Below, one piece after another: positions 14,812-24,466 of a DNA stretch of 64,000 nt. A model generated the notes under the pieces. It saw nothing but the letters and a program-made list of their open reading frames with translations, did not search any database and was not told the origin of the DNA. The stretch's first letter is position 1. The number at the start of each line of letters is the position of its first letter. Both the position numbers and the translations under genes were made by a program. Source of the DNA: B1 sp964355075 (GTDB lineage: Bacteria; Bacteroidota; Bacteroidia; UKL13-3); contig CAYHCF010000014.1 in assembly GCA_964355075.1 (NCBI GenBank), positions 21,645 through 85,644 of the forward strand, given 5' to 3'.

Positions 14812-17358
14812 TTAAAATTGTTGTCCCAACAAAAAGTGAAAATTACCTCCGTTTATTGCGTCAGGAGTGGGATGATATGGAGCCCGATCAATGCCCCAAC
14901 CGTAATCCAATCCGATCATACCGAACATCGGCAAGAAAATTCTTACCCCCATCCCATAAGATCTGTTTACATCAAAAGGATTGAAGTCTTTGCTATTTTG
15001 CCAGGCTCCGCCTGCTTCAGCAAAAATCAATGGAAATACCGTTGCCTGTGGATTCAATGAAATGGGATACCGAAGTTCCATCGTGTACCGGTTATATATG
15101 ATTGCTCCGGTTTGCATGTATCTTCCATTTAGTGTGCTCACCGTGTAAGGGGTTAATGAATTATCCTGATAGCCTCTTAAAGCAATCAGCTCACGGCCGT
15201 CCATAATGAAGCCGGTCAAACCCGATCCACCGACCCAGAATCTTTCAAAAGGAGTAATTCCTTTGCTTTGGTTGTAGGCGCCAACAAATCCAAAATTAAC
15301 CCGGGTCATTAGAACCAAAGGCCTTTTACTTCCCGCTAGTTTATTGAACCAGGTGGCATCAAATTTCCATTTATAAAACTCAAGCCATTTTGTTTTTTCA
15401 TGGGTGTCCACTTTGCTGTAGTCCTTGCCATCAAATATTGAGTAGGGAGGCGTGAGTTGAATTGAAATTGAGATATTTGAACCGTTTCGAGGAAAAATGG
15501 GTTGATCGGTTGAATTTCGCCCAAGCACAATTTTTAAATTCAGGTTATTTGAATTACCGCTTGGAATGGATGCGTATAGTGAATTGCCATTGATATCAGC
15601 GGTATTATTATAATATTTATATTCCAATATGGATTGCAAAGTGAAAAAATCATCCGGCCAACGTAATCTCTTTCCCATTCCAACTGACATACTAGTGGTG
15701 TATAAAGCAGAAAGATAATCTCCTGCCCGTCCATTGGTTTGAATGGAATGGGATGCGCCGGTTGTAAGGGAATTTGGCCGATTACCTCCAAGCCAGGGCT
15801 CAGTAAAGGAGGCTGAATAAGACGAATAATAGCTGCCGTTGGTTTGTGCCCTGAGAGAAACTCTTTGTCCGTCGCCGGTAGGAACGGGAGACCAATTTTT
15901 GGCTTTCCCAGCTTTCCTTGCAGAAAAATTATTTAAGGTCAAACCTAAGGTTCCGATGACAAAACCAGCACCCCAGCCACCGGAAAGTTCAATTTGGTCA
16001 TTTGCCCGTTCGGATACTTTATATTCAATATCTACGGTACCGGTAACCGGGTTGGGAACAGGATTTACATTCAAATCTTCCGGGTTAAAATAGCCAATCT
16101 GGGATAGTTCTTGTAAGGAACGGGTAACGTCAGTTCGGCTGAAAAGCATACCGGGTTTAGTTCTAAGTTCTCTTAACACAACATGGTCACTGGTTTTTGA
16201 ATTTCCTTTTACGGTAACATTGTTAATATAAGCTTGTTGCCCTTCAAAGATCCTTATTTCCAAATCAATGGAGTCATTTTCTGCCAAAATCTCCACAGGT
16301 TCAATTCTGAAGAAAAGGTAGCCATCGTCCATATAAAGTGTGCTGATGTCCAATCCGTCCTGGCTCATATTTATTCTTTGATCCAATATGGACTGATCGT
16401 AAATATCGCCTCTTTTTATCCTTAAAATTCTATTCAGATCTTCGGTAGGGTATTTGGTATTTCCTATGAAAGAGATATTTCTGAAAAAGTACTTTTTACC
16501 TTCAAAAACATTGATCTGAATATTCACGCCTTTTTTATCACGCCAAATAGAATCAGAGACAATTTGTGCATCCCGGAAACCCATACTCAGGTATTTATCA
16601 ATCAGCTTTTGTTTATCGCTGGTATAGCTTTCCTCAATGTATCTTGATTTTATGAAAAACCAGAATTTTTGTTTCGTGTCTTTCATTATCTTTCTTAAAT
16701 CTTTAGCGGTAAGTGCCTGGTTTCCGGTAAAGATAATTTTCGATATTTTTATTTTTTCACCCCGATCAATGACGATGCGAATTTTGCTCGTGTTTTTTTT
16801 GATATCATCAGGTATTTGCTCAAACTTGGCCGAGGCGTCCAGAAAACCTTTTTCGGAATAATACTTATTAATTTCCCGATACGTACTGTTCAATACATTT
16901 TCGGTAATGATCTGACCTGAACGCAGGGTTATTTGTTCTTTCAAATCTTCGGCTTTCGCTTTTCTTAAACCTTTTATTGAAAAGGTAGACAAGCGCGGCT
17001 TTTCCTGTAAATAAATATCAAACCAGATTTTATCTTCCTCAATTTTCTTCACCGATACTTTTACATCTGTAAAAAGCTTCTGCTTCCAGAGGTTATTAAT
17101 TGCTTTCGCGATATCATCAGAAGGGATTCTGATTTTTTGACCGATTTGTAAACCACTTAATACAGCTAGAACGCTTTTATCGTAATATTCAGTTCCTATA
17201 ATGTCGATACCGGCGATGATGTATTGTTTTGGGTTTGAATAATTTAAACCAAAATAAGTAGCAGGTGCATTTTTTACTGATAAGCTATCCTGAGCATTTA
17301 CCGTTAAAAAGAAAAGAAATGGAGAAACCAGAATTAGAATTTTAAGAAATTTGCTCAT
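14812..17358 (-). CDS. bamA: Outer-membrane protein assembly factor BamA
   Basis: 848-aa Omp85 protein, the core of the machine that inserts beta-barrels into the outer membrane. Signal peptide (ends near NAQ), five POTRA domains (about 45-455; for example KPRLSTFSIKGLRKAKAEDL and EGKKYFFRNISFIGNTKYPT), then a 16-strand barrel with the lid-lock type motif VGGSGLTGF (here FWVGGSGLTGFIMDG) and C-terminal GGNFHFLLGQQF ending in Phe. Its ATG shares one base with the uppS stop (TAATG), so it is coupled to uppS. The uppS-bamA-ompH-ompH order is conserved in the phylum. Confidence 0.96.
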   Translation of the reverse strand: MSKFLKILILVSPFLFFLTVNAQDSLSVKNAPATYFGLNYSNPKQYIIAGIDIIGTEYYDKSVLAVLSGLQIGQKIRIPSDDIAKAINNLWKQKLFTDVKVSVKKIEEDKIWFDIYLQEKPRLSTFSIKGLRKAKAEDLKEQITLRSGQIITENVLNSTYREINKYYSEKGFLDASAKFEQIPDDIKKNTSKIRIVIDRGEKIKISKIIFTGNQALTAKDLRKIMKDTKQKFWFFIKSRYIEESYTSDKQKLIDKYLSMGFRDAQIVSDSIWRDKKGVNIQINVFEGKKYFFRNISFIGNTKYPTEDLNRILRIKRGDIYDQSILDQRINMSQDGLDISTLYMDDGYLFFRIEPVEILAENDSIDLEIRIFEGQQAYINNVTVKGNSKTSDHVVLRELRTKPGMLFSRTDVTRSLQELSQIGYFNPEDLNVNPVPNPVTGTVDIEYKVSERANDQIELSGGWGAGFVIGTLGLTLNNFSARKAGKAKNWSPVPTGDGQRVSLRAQTNGSYYSSYSASFTEPWLGGNRPNSLTTGASHSIQTNGRAGDYLSALYTTSMSVGMGKRLRWPDDFFTLQSILEYKYYNNTADINGNSLYASIPSGNSNNLNLKIVLGRNSTDQPIFPRNGSNISISIQLTPPYSIFDGKDYSKVDTHEKTKWLEFYKWKFDATWFNKLAGSKRPLVLMTRVNFGFVGAYNQSKGITPFERFWVGGSGLTGFIMDGRELIALRGYQDNSLTPYTVSTLNGRYMQTGAIIYNRYTMELRYPISLNPQATVFPLIFAEAGGAWQNSKDFNPFDVNRSYGMGVRIFLPMFGMIGLDYGWGIDRAPYHPTPDAINGGNFHFLLGQQF

Positions 17359-18104
17359 TATGCTATATTAATTTGTTCACTGGTTTTACCAAATCTGCGC
17401 TCCCGGTTTTGAAAATCTAAAATGGCCTGATACAAATCTTCTTTTTCAAAATCAGGCCATAATTTTTCCGAAAAATACAATTCACTATAAGCGATTTCCC
17501 ATAGCAAAAAGTTACTTATTCTTTTTTCTCCACTGGTTCTTATCATTAATTCGGGGTGAGGCATCCCATTGGTTGACAAATATTTATCAACCAACTGGTC
17601 ATTGATTTCATTCAATTTTACCTTTCCTGATTGGGTATCAGCGGCTATATTCTGAATGGCCTGTACCAAATCCCATTTTGCGCTGTAACTCAGGGCCAGT
17701 ACCAAATTCATTCGGGTATTGCCTTGGGTTTGGTTCATTGTTTCGCGGAGTTGCTTCTGACATTTCTCGGGTAAGTCATTAAAGTTTCCAATAAAAGAAA
17801 GGCGGATATTGTTCTTAATCAGGGTTGGAGCCTCTCTCCTCATCGTATCTACCAAAAGTTCCATTAATGCCCTCACCTCTAATTTAGGTCGATTCCAGTT
17901 TTCGGTTGAAAAGGCATATAAGGTTAAATATTTTACTCCAATTTCAGCACAGGCTTCCGTAATTATTTTGACCGTATTTACGCCATTTTTGTGTCCAAAC
18001 ATCCTGAATTTCCCTTTTCCTTTTGCCCAACGTCCATTCCCATCCATAATAATGGCAATGTGTTTAGGCATTTTGTCAGGGTCGATTTGTTCTCTCAAAC
18101 TCAT
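17358..18104 (-). CDS. uppS: Isoprenyl transferase (undecaprenyl diphosphate synthase)
   Basis: Cis-prenyltransferase making the C55 lipid carrier for peptidoglycan and surface glycans. The active-site string HIAIIMDGNGRWAKGKG (catalytic Asp in MDGNGRW) is at residues 15-31. LTLYAFSTENWNRP and the C-terminal PELMIRTSGEKRISNFLLWE, SELYFSEKLWPDF and DFQNRERRFG motifs are intact. The 248-aa length is typical. One-base overlap with bamA; 42 bases separate it from the PorG-like gene upstream. Confidence 0.96.
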   Translation of the reverse strand: MSLREQIDPDKMPKHIAIIMDGNGRWAKGKGKFRMFGHKNGVNTVKIITEACAEIGVKYLTLYAFSTENWNRPKLEVRALMELLVDTMRREAPTLIKNNIRLSFIGNFNDLPEKCQKQLRETMNQTQGNTRMNLVLALSYSAKWDLVQAIQNIAADTQSGKVKLNEINDQLVDKYLSTNGMPHPELMIRTSGEKRISNFLLWEIAYSELYFSEKLWPDFEKEDLYQAILDFQNRERRFGKTSEQINIA

Positions 18105-18146
18105 TCTTTTAACTAATTAGACAATAAATATATAGTTTGGGCGAAT

Positions 18147-18938
18147 TTAATAAAATCTCTCACACTTTATCCGGGTATGAAGCCGCATCACCAACGAAAT
18201 GGTGCAACTCATGTACCAATCATTATAATTTGGGTCTCCACGTTTATAACCATCCTTATTTTTGGGAACGCCATATTTTTCAATAGAACGGTCGGTAAGG
18301 GTTGCTGATACAAAACCTCCATTGGTATATCGCTTCTGTATATCGGGGTAAACGGTACTCACATCATCTAAATAATCCGTAAAAGTTTTTCGGAATCCCA
18401 ATTGACACTCCACTGCAAATTTTTTATTGAGCATATATTTCAAGCCAATTCCGAATGGGATTGCCAACGAAAATTTGTTATACATCACACCTTCAGTTTG
18501 GTAATCTCTCAGATCGTAAGTTTTATCTTTTATTTTGGCCTGGGGATTAAATATAAAACCCGCTATTCCTAAATAAACATAAGACGTATATTTTTTGTCC
18601 AGAACATAGGGTCCGTATTTTAGGTAGTTAAACTCCAAAACAGTAGCCAGTTCTTTAATTCCACTGGTAAAACTGAGGTTTCGCTCACTGTTATAAGAAA
18701 AGTTCTTATCGGAACCTGAAACATAATATTGGTTAAATTCAGTTTTCCATGCCCAGGTATTATTCAGGTTTAAACGGATAAAGATCCCACCGGTTCCTTT
18801 TGTTTCTTTCAGTGCAACGATTGGAGCCAAATCTCCCCAATAATTACTTGCCCCGGCCTGTATTCCGAGCTCAAATTTTTGGGCACTCAACTCACAAATT
18901 CCAATTACATAAACCGCCAAAAAAAGAAATTTCTTCAT
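18147..18938 (-). CDS. PorG-like (DUF6089) outer-membrane protein, short copy
   Basis: 263 aa. Signal peptide (MKKFLFLAVYVIGICELSA) then alternating beta strands beginning KFELGIQAGASNYWGDLAP. A central segment YVYLGIAGFIFNPQAKI and FGIGLKYMLNKKFAVECQLGFRKTFTDYLDDVS follow. This is the DUF6089/PorG pattern; PorG is an outer-membrane part of the T9SS trans-envelope complex, and in Bacteroidota the gene sits beside uppS and bamA, as here. It follows a longer paralogue by 3 bases. Which copy is the working PorG cannot be decided; this one lacks the long insertions of the other. Confidence 0.8.
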   Translation of the reverse strand: MKKFLFLAVYVIGICELSAQKFELGIQAGASNYWGDLAPIVALKETKGTGGIFIRLNLNNTWAWKTEFNQYYVSGSDKNFSYNSERNLSFTSGIKELATVLEFNYLKYGPYVLDKKYTSYVYLGIAGFIFNPQAKIKDKTYDLRDYQTEGVMYNKFSLAIPFGIGLKYMLNKKFAVECQLGFRKTFTDYLDDVSTVYPDIQKRYTNGGFVSATLTDRSIEKYGVPKNKDGYKRGDPNYNDWYMSCTISLVMRLHTRIKCERFY

Positions 18939-18941
18939 ACA

Positions 18942-19895
18942 TTAGAAGGTAGGACAACCTTGTCCTTTGAACCTGATTATGTAAGAGACTGTGATACCAG
19001 CCATAAAATACATATCGGTCTTATTAAAATGGCGATCACTTCGCTTCGCATCTTCAATAAACAGGTCTTCATTAGTGACATTTGAAGGATCAGGATTTTT
19101 ATAAAAAGGTATATTTAAAGGATTAGCAATATTTACATCGGAAGTTGGGTCTAATTCCCAGGATCGGTCAGATAATAATAATCCGGTTCTGCCGGTTGCA
19201 CCATTTATTACTACTTTACTACCAAACCTACCCCCCACATCATCAAGATAATTGGTATTGGTAAGCCTTACACCGGCTTCAATTCCAATAAATAAATCAT
19301 TTCCAACTTTCTGCCTGAACCCGATACCAAGAGGAATACAAATGTTGGTAAGGTTATATTTTTTTACATCGTTATAGGTAGTTGAGCCCTGTCCTTCGGT
19401 TGCTAATGGTTGAAGCTCAATGGTTTTGCCAAGAAAATGAGTTTTAGGATTAAAATTAAAAACACCCAAACCCAAGAAAGCATAAGGAATAAAAGGTCGT
19501 CTTTGGTAACCAACCAGATCGTTAGGTAATAAATTTAATTCAGCCTGAACCGAAAACTCGAATATATCGCTGTAAAAATTCAGGTTACGGTATTTGTTAA
19601 ATTCAATACCCGGTATATCCCGATAGGTTCTGGTTGTTGATGCAAAGGTTTTATCATCACCCGAAACGCGTCCATAAGCAAAAAACCCTTTTACGGCAAC
19701 TTTTGGGTTTACATTATACCTTCCGTATAAAGCGGCAGAAAAATGTGTTTCTTTCATTACAACGGTTTCATTGCTCAAATCTCCAAGGTAATTGGAAGCA
19801 CCCAGCATAACACCAATTTCCACACGTTGTCCTTTTACAACCGTAATTGCAAGCAGAAACAAGGATATAAAAATGTATTTCTTAAATTGAAGCAT
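18942..19895 (-). CDS. PorG-like (DUF6089) outer-membrane protein, long copy
   Basis: 317 aa from the ATG at 19895; a longer reading from TTG 19937 is possible but adds residues before a good signal peptide (LQFKKYIFISLFLLAITVVKG). The body opens with RVEIGVMLGASNYLGDLSNE and shares strand motifs with the next gene: RNLNFYSD, PYAFLGLGVFNFNPKTHF, PLGIGFRQKVGNDLFIGIEAG, NTNYLDDVGG. It probably forms a small barrel and, like its neighbour, belongs to the T9SS PorG family. Tandem duplication is inferred from the shared motifs. A stretch near residues 280-310 (DAKRSDRHFNKTDMYFMAGI) is unlike the short copy. Confidence 0.8.
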   Translation of the reverse strand: MLQFKKYIFISLFLLAITVVKGQRVEIGVMLGASNYLGDLSNETVVMKETHFSAALYGRYNVNPKVAVKGFFAYGRVSGDDKTFASTTRTYRDIPGIEFNKYRNLNFYSDIFEFSVQAELNLLPNDLVGYQRRPFIPYAFLGLGVFNFNPKTHFLGKTIELQPLATEGQGSTTYNDVKKYNLTNICIPLGIGFRQKVGNDLFIGIEAGVRLTNTNYLDDVGGRFGSKVVINGATGRTGLLLSDRSWELDPTSDVNIANPLNIPFYKNPDPSNVTNEDLFIEDAKRSDRHFNKTDMYFMAGITVSYIIRFKGQGCPTF

Positions 19896-19939
19896 AAAGG
19901 CAAAAATAGGTAAAAACCTTAAACTACAAACAAACAACG

Positions 19940-20320
19940 TTAAGGAATCAAAAAATAATACAATTTAGGGCCAAAAACCAGGATTCCAACCAGAAAAGAC
20001 AGGATTGAAAAAACCAGAACGGCTGCTGCCGCAAAATCTTTGGCTAATCCAGCCAGTTTATGTTGCCCGGGTGAAACCAGGTTTACAATATGTTCGAGGG
20101 CAGAATTGAAAAGTTCGGCAGCAATTACCAGGGCAATACAAACCAAAATTAAAGACCATTCTATGGTATTTAGTTTGAGAATAAAGCCCAAAAAAACTGC
20201 CATAACTGCCGATATCAGGTGAATCCTCAAATTGTGTTCATTTCTTACAGCCTTTTTAATACCTCGAAAAGCGTAGGTAAATGATTTCAATCTTTCCTTA
20301 AATAAAAATGGTTTTTCCAT
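19940..20320 (-). CDS. dgkA: Diacylglycerol/undecaprenol kinase family
   Basis: Small membrane kinase of about 126 aa with three transmembrane helices (about 40-58, 62-78, 97-118). The conserved NEHNLRIHL at the first helix, AAELFNSALEHIVN and KDFAAAAVL strings are diagnostic. It phosphorylates diacylglycerol or undecaprenol. The start ATG at 20320 (MEKPFLFKERLKSF) avoids overlap with nadK; the longer frame from 20356 would run 34 bases into it. Spacing of 2 bases to nadK indicates one operon with the uppS-bamA cluster. Confidence 0.9.
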   Translation of the reverse strand: MEKPFLFKERLKSFTYAFRGIKKAVRNEHNLRIHLISAVMAVFLGFILKLNTIEWSLILVCIALVIAAELFNSALEHIVNLVSPGQHKLAGLAKDFAAAAVLVFSILSFLVGILVFGPKLYYFLIP

Positions 20321-20322
20321 TT

Positions 20323-21216
20323 TCAGGTTCTGAAGTTCCTGTTGTCGTATCCCCACATTAATTTTTCACGAAGGGTTTTTAAATAATTTTCATTATCCAG
20401 TCTGATCAGGCACAGGCAAAAATCCGCCTTTTTTATAGCCAATTGTGTTTTATTGGAGATGCTTTCTGACCGTGAGTCGAGCGTAATCAAAAAACTGCTT
20501 CCTCTTCCTTCAATCTCGAACGAGATTACATTTTGATCAGAAATAATAATCGGCCGTACATTTAAATTATGAGGTGCTATGGGTGTTATTACAAAACTTT
20601 GGGATGCCGGGTAGAGAATAGGTCCTCCACAACTTAAATTATATCCGGTTGATCCGGTCGGGGATGAAATAATCAAACCATCACTCCAATATGAATTTAA
20701 AAATTCGCCATTAATGTAGGTGTGAATGGTAATCATACTGGAGCTATCCTTTTTATGAATAACAAAATCATTCAAAGCGTACTTGAGTCCTCTAAACATT
20801 TCTTTATCCGATTCAAGCTCCAGCACGGTTCGTTTATCAATTGAAAAGTGTCCTTTTTCTAATTCATCTAAAAGCATGCTTCCTTCCTTTGCCGGAACAC
20901 CGGCCAAAAAACCAAGACGGCCTGTATTTATGCCTACAACAGGTATTTCAGCTTTTCCAATAAATTCCAGGGAATTTAATATCGTACCATCTCCTCCGAT
21001 ACTGACCAGGTAGTCAATTTCATGTTTTGCAAAATCAACAGCATTCGTAAAGGTTGTTTTTTCTGAAGAGAAATGGATGCCTTTTTTTATGCAATCTTCC
21101 AGGTATTTATGATAAATGATAAATTCAACCCCTTTGTTTTCAAGGGCGTTAAAAAACTGCTGAATCTCAGCAAAACGGTCATCCTTAAAATAGAGTCCAA
21201 ATATTGCCAAACGCAT
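20323..21216 (-). CDS. nadK: NAD kinase
   Basis: ATP-dependent NAD kinase making NADP in the cytoplasm. 297 aa with the family motifs GGDGTILNS (catalytic Asp), GINTGRLGFL, the NE/D-like region (LNDFVIHKKD), SPTGSTGYNLSCGGP and the C-terminal PIAPHNLNVRPI. Start at ATG 21216, two bases after the stop of the CBS gene. The order hydrolase-CBS-nadK-porG-uppS-bamA is a recurring Bacteroidota cluster. Confidence 0.96.
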   Translation of the reverse strand: MRLAIFGLYFKDDRFAEIQQFFNALENKGVEFIIYHKYLEDCIKKGIHFSSEKTTFTNAVDFAKHEIDYLVSIGGDGTILNSLEFIGKAEIPVVGINTGRLGFLAGVPAKEGSMLLDELEKGHFSIDKRTVLELESDKEMFRGLKYALNDFVIHKKDSSSMITIHTYINGEFLNSYWSDGLIISSPTGSTGYNLSCGGPILYPASQSFVITPIAPHNLNVRPIIISDQNVISFEIEGRGSSFLITLDSRSESISNKTQLAIKKADFCLCLIRLDNENYLKTLREKLMWGYDNRNFRT

Positions 21217-21218
21217 AA

Positions 21219-21881
21219 TCAGGTATTTAAATACTTAATGAGCCATTGAAATCTATCTTCTAATGACTGATTGGAATCGCTAACAGAATTAGTATAAATT
21301 ACTTTATAACCAAAACGCTCAAAGCTGGAAATCACATATGAAAGATGTTGTTTATTCATCTTTAAAGAAACATGTAAGGTATTGTTTTCATCTTTTAATG
21401 ATGTTACCATTAAATGGATAATTTTGGCTTCATTACTTTCACAAATTCTTGCAATTTCGGCAATTGAATAATGGATGGCTTGAATTTCAAGCACCAAAAT
21501 TGAACCTTCCTGAATCAATGAAGAATTTGCAAATGAATTTAATGCAATATCCTGCGAGGAAATAACGCCTTTAAAAATGCCCTCACTACTAACCACTGCA
21601 AGGGTGCTAAAATTGTTCAGGACTAATCTTTGCCAAATTTCAAATAAATGCATATGCTCCGGAACACAATATTTTTCTACATCTATCAGCATAAGTTCTT
21701 CTACTCTTTTCCCTTCATTTTCAAGCAGAATTTTTTCATTTACAAAACCTAAAACCTTCAGGTTCTCTACCACCGGCAATTGTTTTACCATCCAATCACT
21801 AAGAAGCATCAGAGCCGATTCGGTATCATCTGATTTTTTTAGCGAGAATATTTCACTGGATATAAATTGTGCCGCAAACAT
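21219..21881 (-). CDS. CBS-domain protein
   Basis: 220 aa. A CBS pair occupies about residues 1-125 (AALMLLSDWMVKQLPVVEN-like first half here read as SALMLLSDWMVKQLPVVEN, then VLNNFSTLAVVSSEGIFKGVISSQDI). An ACT-like C-terminal part follows (about 128-195: SILVLEIQAIHYSIAEIARI). CBS domains bind adenine nucleotides, so a regulatory role is likely; the partner is unknown. It is coupled to nadK (2-base gap) and the hydrolase (3-base gap), as in other Bacteroidota, which suggests a link to envelope or NADP supply but proves nothing. Confidence 0.82.
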   Translation of the reverse strand: MFAAQFISSEIFSLKKSDDTESALMLLSDWMVKQLPVVENLKVLGFVNEKILLENEGKRVEELMLIDVEKYCVPEHMHLFEIWQRLVLNNFSTLAVVSSEGIFKGVISSQDIALNSFANSSLIQEGSILVLEIQAIHYSIAEIARICESNEAKIIHLMVTSLKDENNTLHVSLKMNKQHLSYVISSFERFGYKVIYTNSVSDSNQSLEDRFQWLIKYLNT

Positions 21882-21884
21882 GAT

Positions 21885-22649
21885 CTAGGGTTTAATATGT
21901 TTTTGATAAAACGCATCGGCAATCGCATTAAATTCAACAGGTCTTTCCATCATTGGGGCATGACCACATTTATCAATAAAATGTTTCTCCGAATTAGGGA
22001 AAAGCTGATGAAATTCTTCGCAAACTTCGGGTGGAGTGATGGTATCCTGAATACCCCATACCAAACATACCGGCATGTCAAAATTCGGAATGTCCTTTCT
22101 CATATTATGCCGTATTGCCGATTTGGCCATCGTAAGAATACGCAGGAGTTTTCCTTTGTCCTGGATCGTATCATATACTTCTTCAACTAATTCATCCGTA
22201 GTAACTTCCGGATCATAAAAAGTTAAACTGATCCTTTCTTTCAAATAGGATTTATCACCTTTTCTGGGGTATGATGCACCAAATGCATTTTCGTATAAAC
22301 CAGAACTTCCGGTTAGTAAAAGGGTATTTACCTTTGATTGAAATTTTTTGATATATACCAATGCAACGTGCCCTCCTAATGAATTGCCAATTAAATTAAC
22401 CTTTTCAAATTTTTTGTATTCAATAAAGTCGTCAATAAAGTTGGCCAATCCTTCAACACTTAATTTTAGAATATTCATTTCAAAGATAGGCATTATTGGA
22501 ATTACAACCCTGTAGTTTTTACTGAAATGATGCAAAACATCTTTCCAATTACTTAAGGCACCAAAAAGCCCATGCAGAAGAAGTAATACCTCACCTTCTC
22601 CTTCATCGATATAATTAAACTTATCCTCTTTTTTTATCTGGTATTCCAT
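21885..22649 (-). CDS. Alpha/beta hydrolase
   Basis: 254 aa from the ATG at 22649 (MEYQIKKEDKFNYIDEG); an upstream ATG at 22670 would add seven residues. Canonical fold: LLLLHGLFGALSNW oxyanion region, nucleophile Ser in LIGNSLGGHVAL, acid within VCLVWGIQDTITPPEV, and His in DKCGHAPMMERP. No signal peptide, so cytoplasmic. Substrate not predictable; the family includes esterases and haloperoxidase-like enzymes. First gene of the CBS-nadK operon. Confidence 0.9.
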   Translation of the reverse strand: MEYQIKKEDKFNYIDEGEGEVLLLLHGLFGALSNWKDVLHHFSKNYRVVIPIMPIFEMNILKLSVEGLANFIDDFIEYKKFEKVNLIGNSLGGHVALVYIKKFQSKVNTLLLTGSSGLYENAFGASYPRKGDKSYLKERISLTFYDPEVTTDELVEEVYDTIQDKGKLLRILTMAKSAIRHNMRKDIPNFDMPVCLVWGIQDTITPPEVCEEFHQLFPNSEKHFIDKCGHAPMMERPVEFNAIADAFYQKHIKP

Positions 22650-22682
22650 TAAACAATTTTTCAAAGTCAAATATATGGAAAA

Positions 22683-23261
22683 TTAGCAATGAGCAATTTT
22701 TTTTGCCCGAATAATGAAATTTTCCATTATTTTCAATCCGAATTGGGTTTGACAACTTTCCGGATGAAACTGCAAACCCCATACAGGCAGGGTTTTATGA
22801 GCAAATCCCATTATTTCGTCTTCGCTCCAACAAATTTCAACTAAATCAAGCGGTAAATTTTTAAGAATCAGGGAATGATACCGGGTTCCGAAAAATTTCT
22901 CCGGAACGCCGTTAAACAGGATATTATGGTTGTGTTCAATCAGGTCGACTTTTCCATGACGAGGCAAACGTGCTTTGCTTAAAACCGCGCCGAAATGTAC
23001 ACCTAATGCCTGATGTCCAAGGCAAATACCCAATATCGGTTTATGGGCAACCATTTTTTCAATAACCAGGTTTAATTTACCCGCATCAATAGGTTTTTTC
23101 GGACCCGGAGAAATAACCAAAGCATCAAATTGCAAAAGATCGGACTGATCCAAAATCGCTTCATCATTTCTTATTACTGTACAATCAACACCACATTGCC
23201 CGATATAATCCTTAAGCATATAAGTGAATGAATCGTAATTATCGAGCAATAGGATTTTCAT
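22683..23261 (-). CDS. pabA: Class I glutamine amidotransferase, PabA/TrpG type
   Basis: 192-aa glutaminase subunit that delivers ammonia to chorismate for p-aminobenzoate (folate) or anthranilate (tryptophan). Triad residues are visible: Cys80 in GICLGHQAL, His166 and Glu168 in QFHPES. The N-terminal ILLLDNYDSFTYML is standard. No PabB/TrpE gene lies beside it, and the trp operon is absent, so pabA is favoured but not certain. It overlaps the upstream glycosyltransferase by 4 bases. Confidence 0.85.
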   Translation of the reverse strand: MKILLLDNYDSFTYMLKDYIGQCGVDCTVIRNDEAILDQSDLLQFDALVISPGPKKPIDAGKLNLVIEKMVAHKPILGICLGHQALGVHFGAVLSKARLPRHGKVDLIEHNHNILFNGVPEKFFGTRYHSLILKNLPLDLVEICWSEDEIMGFAHKTLPVWGLQFHPESCQTQFGLKIMENFIIRAKKIAHC

Positions 23262-24409
23262 TTTAATAATTGAATGGTAGCATCCATAACCTCTTTAACC
23301 AAAATATCATCGATTGAAGCCGGAGAATTATATTTGCTTGTTTCTGCCGACGTCCTTTTATCATTCAGTATTCGCAAAAACTTTTTTGGATAAAGCGTAA
23401 GCAAATTCGGGCATGTACCTTCAGGATAGGGTGCAAAACGCCCATAATGTCTGCCCATCAGAAGGCAGATGGTAGGGGTATCTATTGCTGCTCCTATATG
23501 AAAGGCACTTGAATCGTTTGTAATAAGTAAGGCGGTGCTTTGAATAAACTCAATTAATTGAGGCAAATTGGTCTGACCACAATGGTTTATCAATCCGGGG
23601 ACATTTCCTGAATATTTAATTATTTCTTCCCCTAAGTAATAATCGTTAGCAGAACCACAGATGTATATTGGGTTCAGGTAAGATCTCCTAAACTCCAAAA
23701 CCCACAAGGCGAAATTTTTCGTTGACCATTGTTTGATTTTTTCTCCTGCACCAGGGAATAATGTGATATAATCCTTTCTTTCTTTAGCTGACAAATTAAA
23801 TACCGGTTTTTTGACGGGTATGGGTTCTTCTAATAATTCTTCAAGAAATATTTTATTTCGATTGAACTCAAAAACCTGTTCAGCATTTTTGTGAATCAAC
23901 ATCGTGAACCATTTGTCTGAAATCCATTTGAGAACACCTAAATCATTGGCCATATCACCTTTTGAACCCATTCTGAATTTTGCACAACTGGCCCTGATGA
24001 TGCTATCACCCCATAAAAACTCACGGGAATAATTGGGCTGAACTGCATATTCGAAGCGCTTATTATTAATTTGCGACAAAATGGATTTTCGATAAGCGGA
24101 ATCAGAAGTTAACTTATTCCTGTTGATCCATATAAATTCATCCACAAATTCTTTGTCGTAACTTTCGGCCAGATCCTTCCAGATATCGTTCCCACATAAA
24201 GTAATTTTATAGTCCCGAAACTTTTTAGAATTTCTAACAAACGGCAAAAAATTTCTGAAATGAATATAATCTCCGATTGCCTCGAGTCGAACAATTAGCA
24301 TAGTTTTAGGTACATATACCAATGCCCCTTTTGTAAGATATGAATCTCTGATGACAAAGTAAATGCATTTAATAAAATGACGGATCCTGAAATAGCGTTT
24401 CCAATTCAT
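23258..24409 (-). CDS. Glycosyltransferase family 9 protein
   Basis: 383 aa from the ATG at 24409; an in-frame TTG lies 9 bases earlier. GT9 (heptosyltransferase-like) marks: IVRLEAIGDYIHFRNFLP near the start, YITLFPGAGEKIKQWSTKNFA in the middle, and LITNDSSAFHIGAAIDTPTICLLMG with the donor-binding region near the end. It probably adds a sugar to LPS core or a surface glycan on the cytoplasmic face of the inner membrane. Its 4-base overlap with pabA is a compact arrangement rather than a functional clue. Confidence 0.88.
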   Translation of the reverse strand: MNWKRYFRIRHFIKCIYFVIRDSYLTKGALVYVPKTMLIVRLEAIGDYIHFRNFLPFVRNSKKFRDYKITLCGNDIWKDLAESYDKEFVDEFIWINRNKLTSDSAYRKSILSQINNKRFEYAVQPNYSREFLWGDSIIRASCAKFRMGSKGDMANDLGVLKWISDKWFTMLIHKNAEQVFEFNRNKIFLEELLEEPIPVKKPVFNLSAKERKDYITLFPGAGEKIKQWSTKNFALWVLEFRRSYLNPIYICGSANDYYLGEEIIKYSGNVPGLINHCGQTNLPQLIEFIQSTALLITNDSSAFHIGAAIDTPTICLLMGRHYGRFAPYPEGTCPNLLTLYPKKFLRILNDKRTSAETSKYNSPASIDDILVKEVMDATIQLLK

Positions 24410-24466
24410 GTACCTCAAAGAAAATGAAATAAAATGAACATGTGAAAAATTTATGCTGATAAGGGT

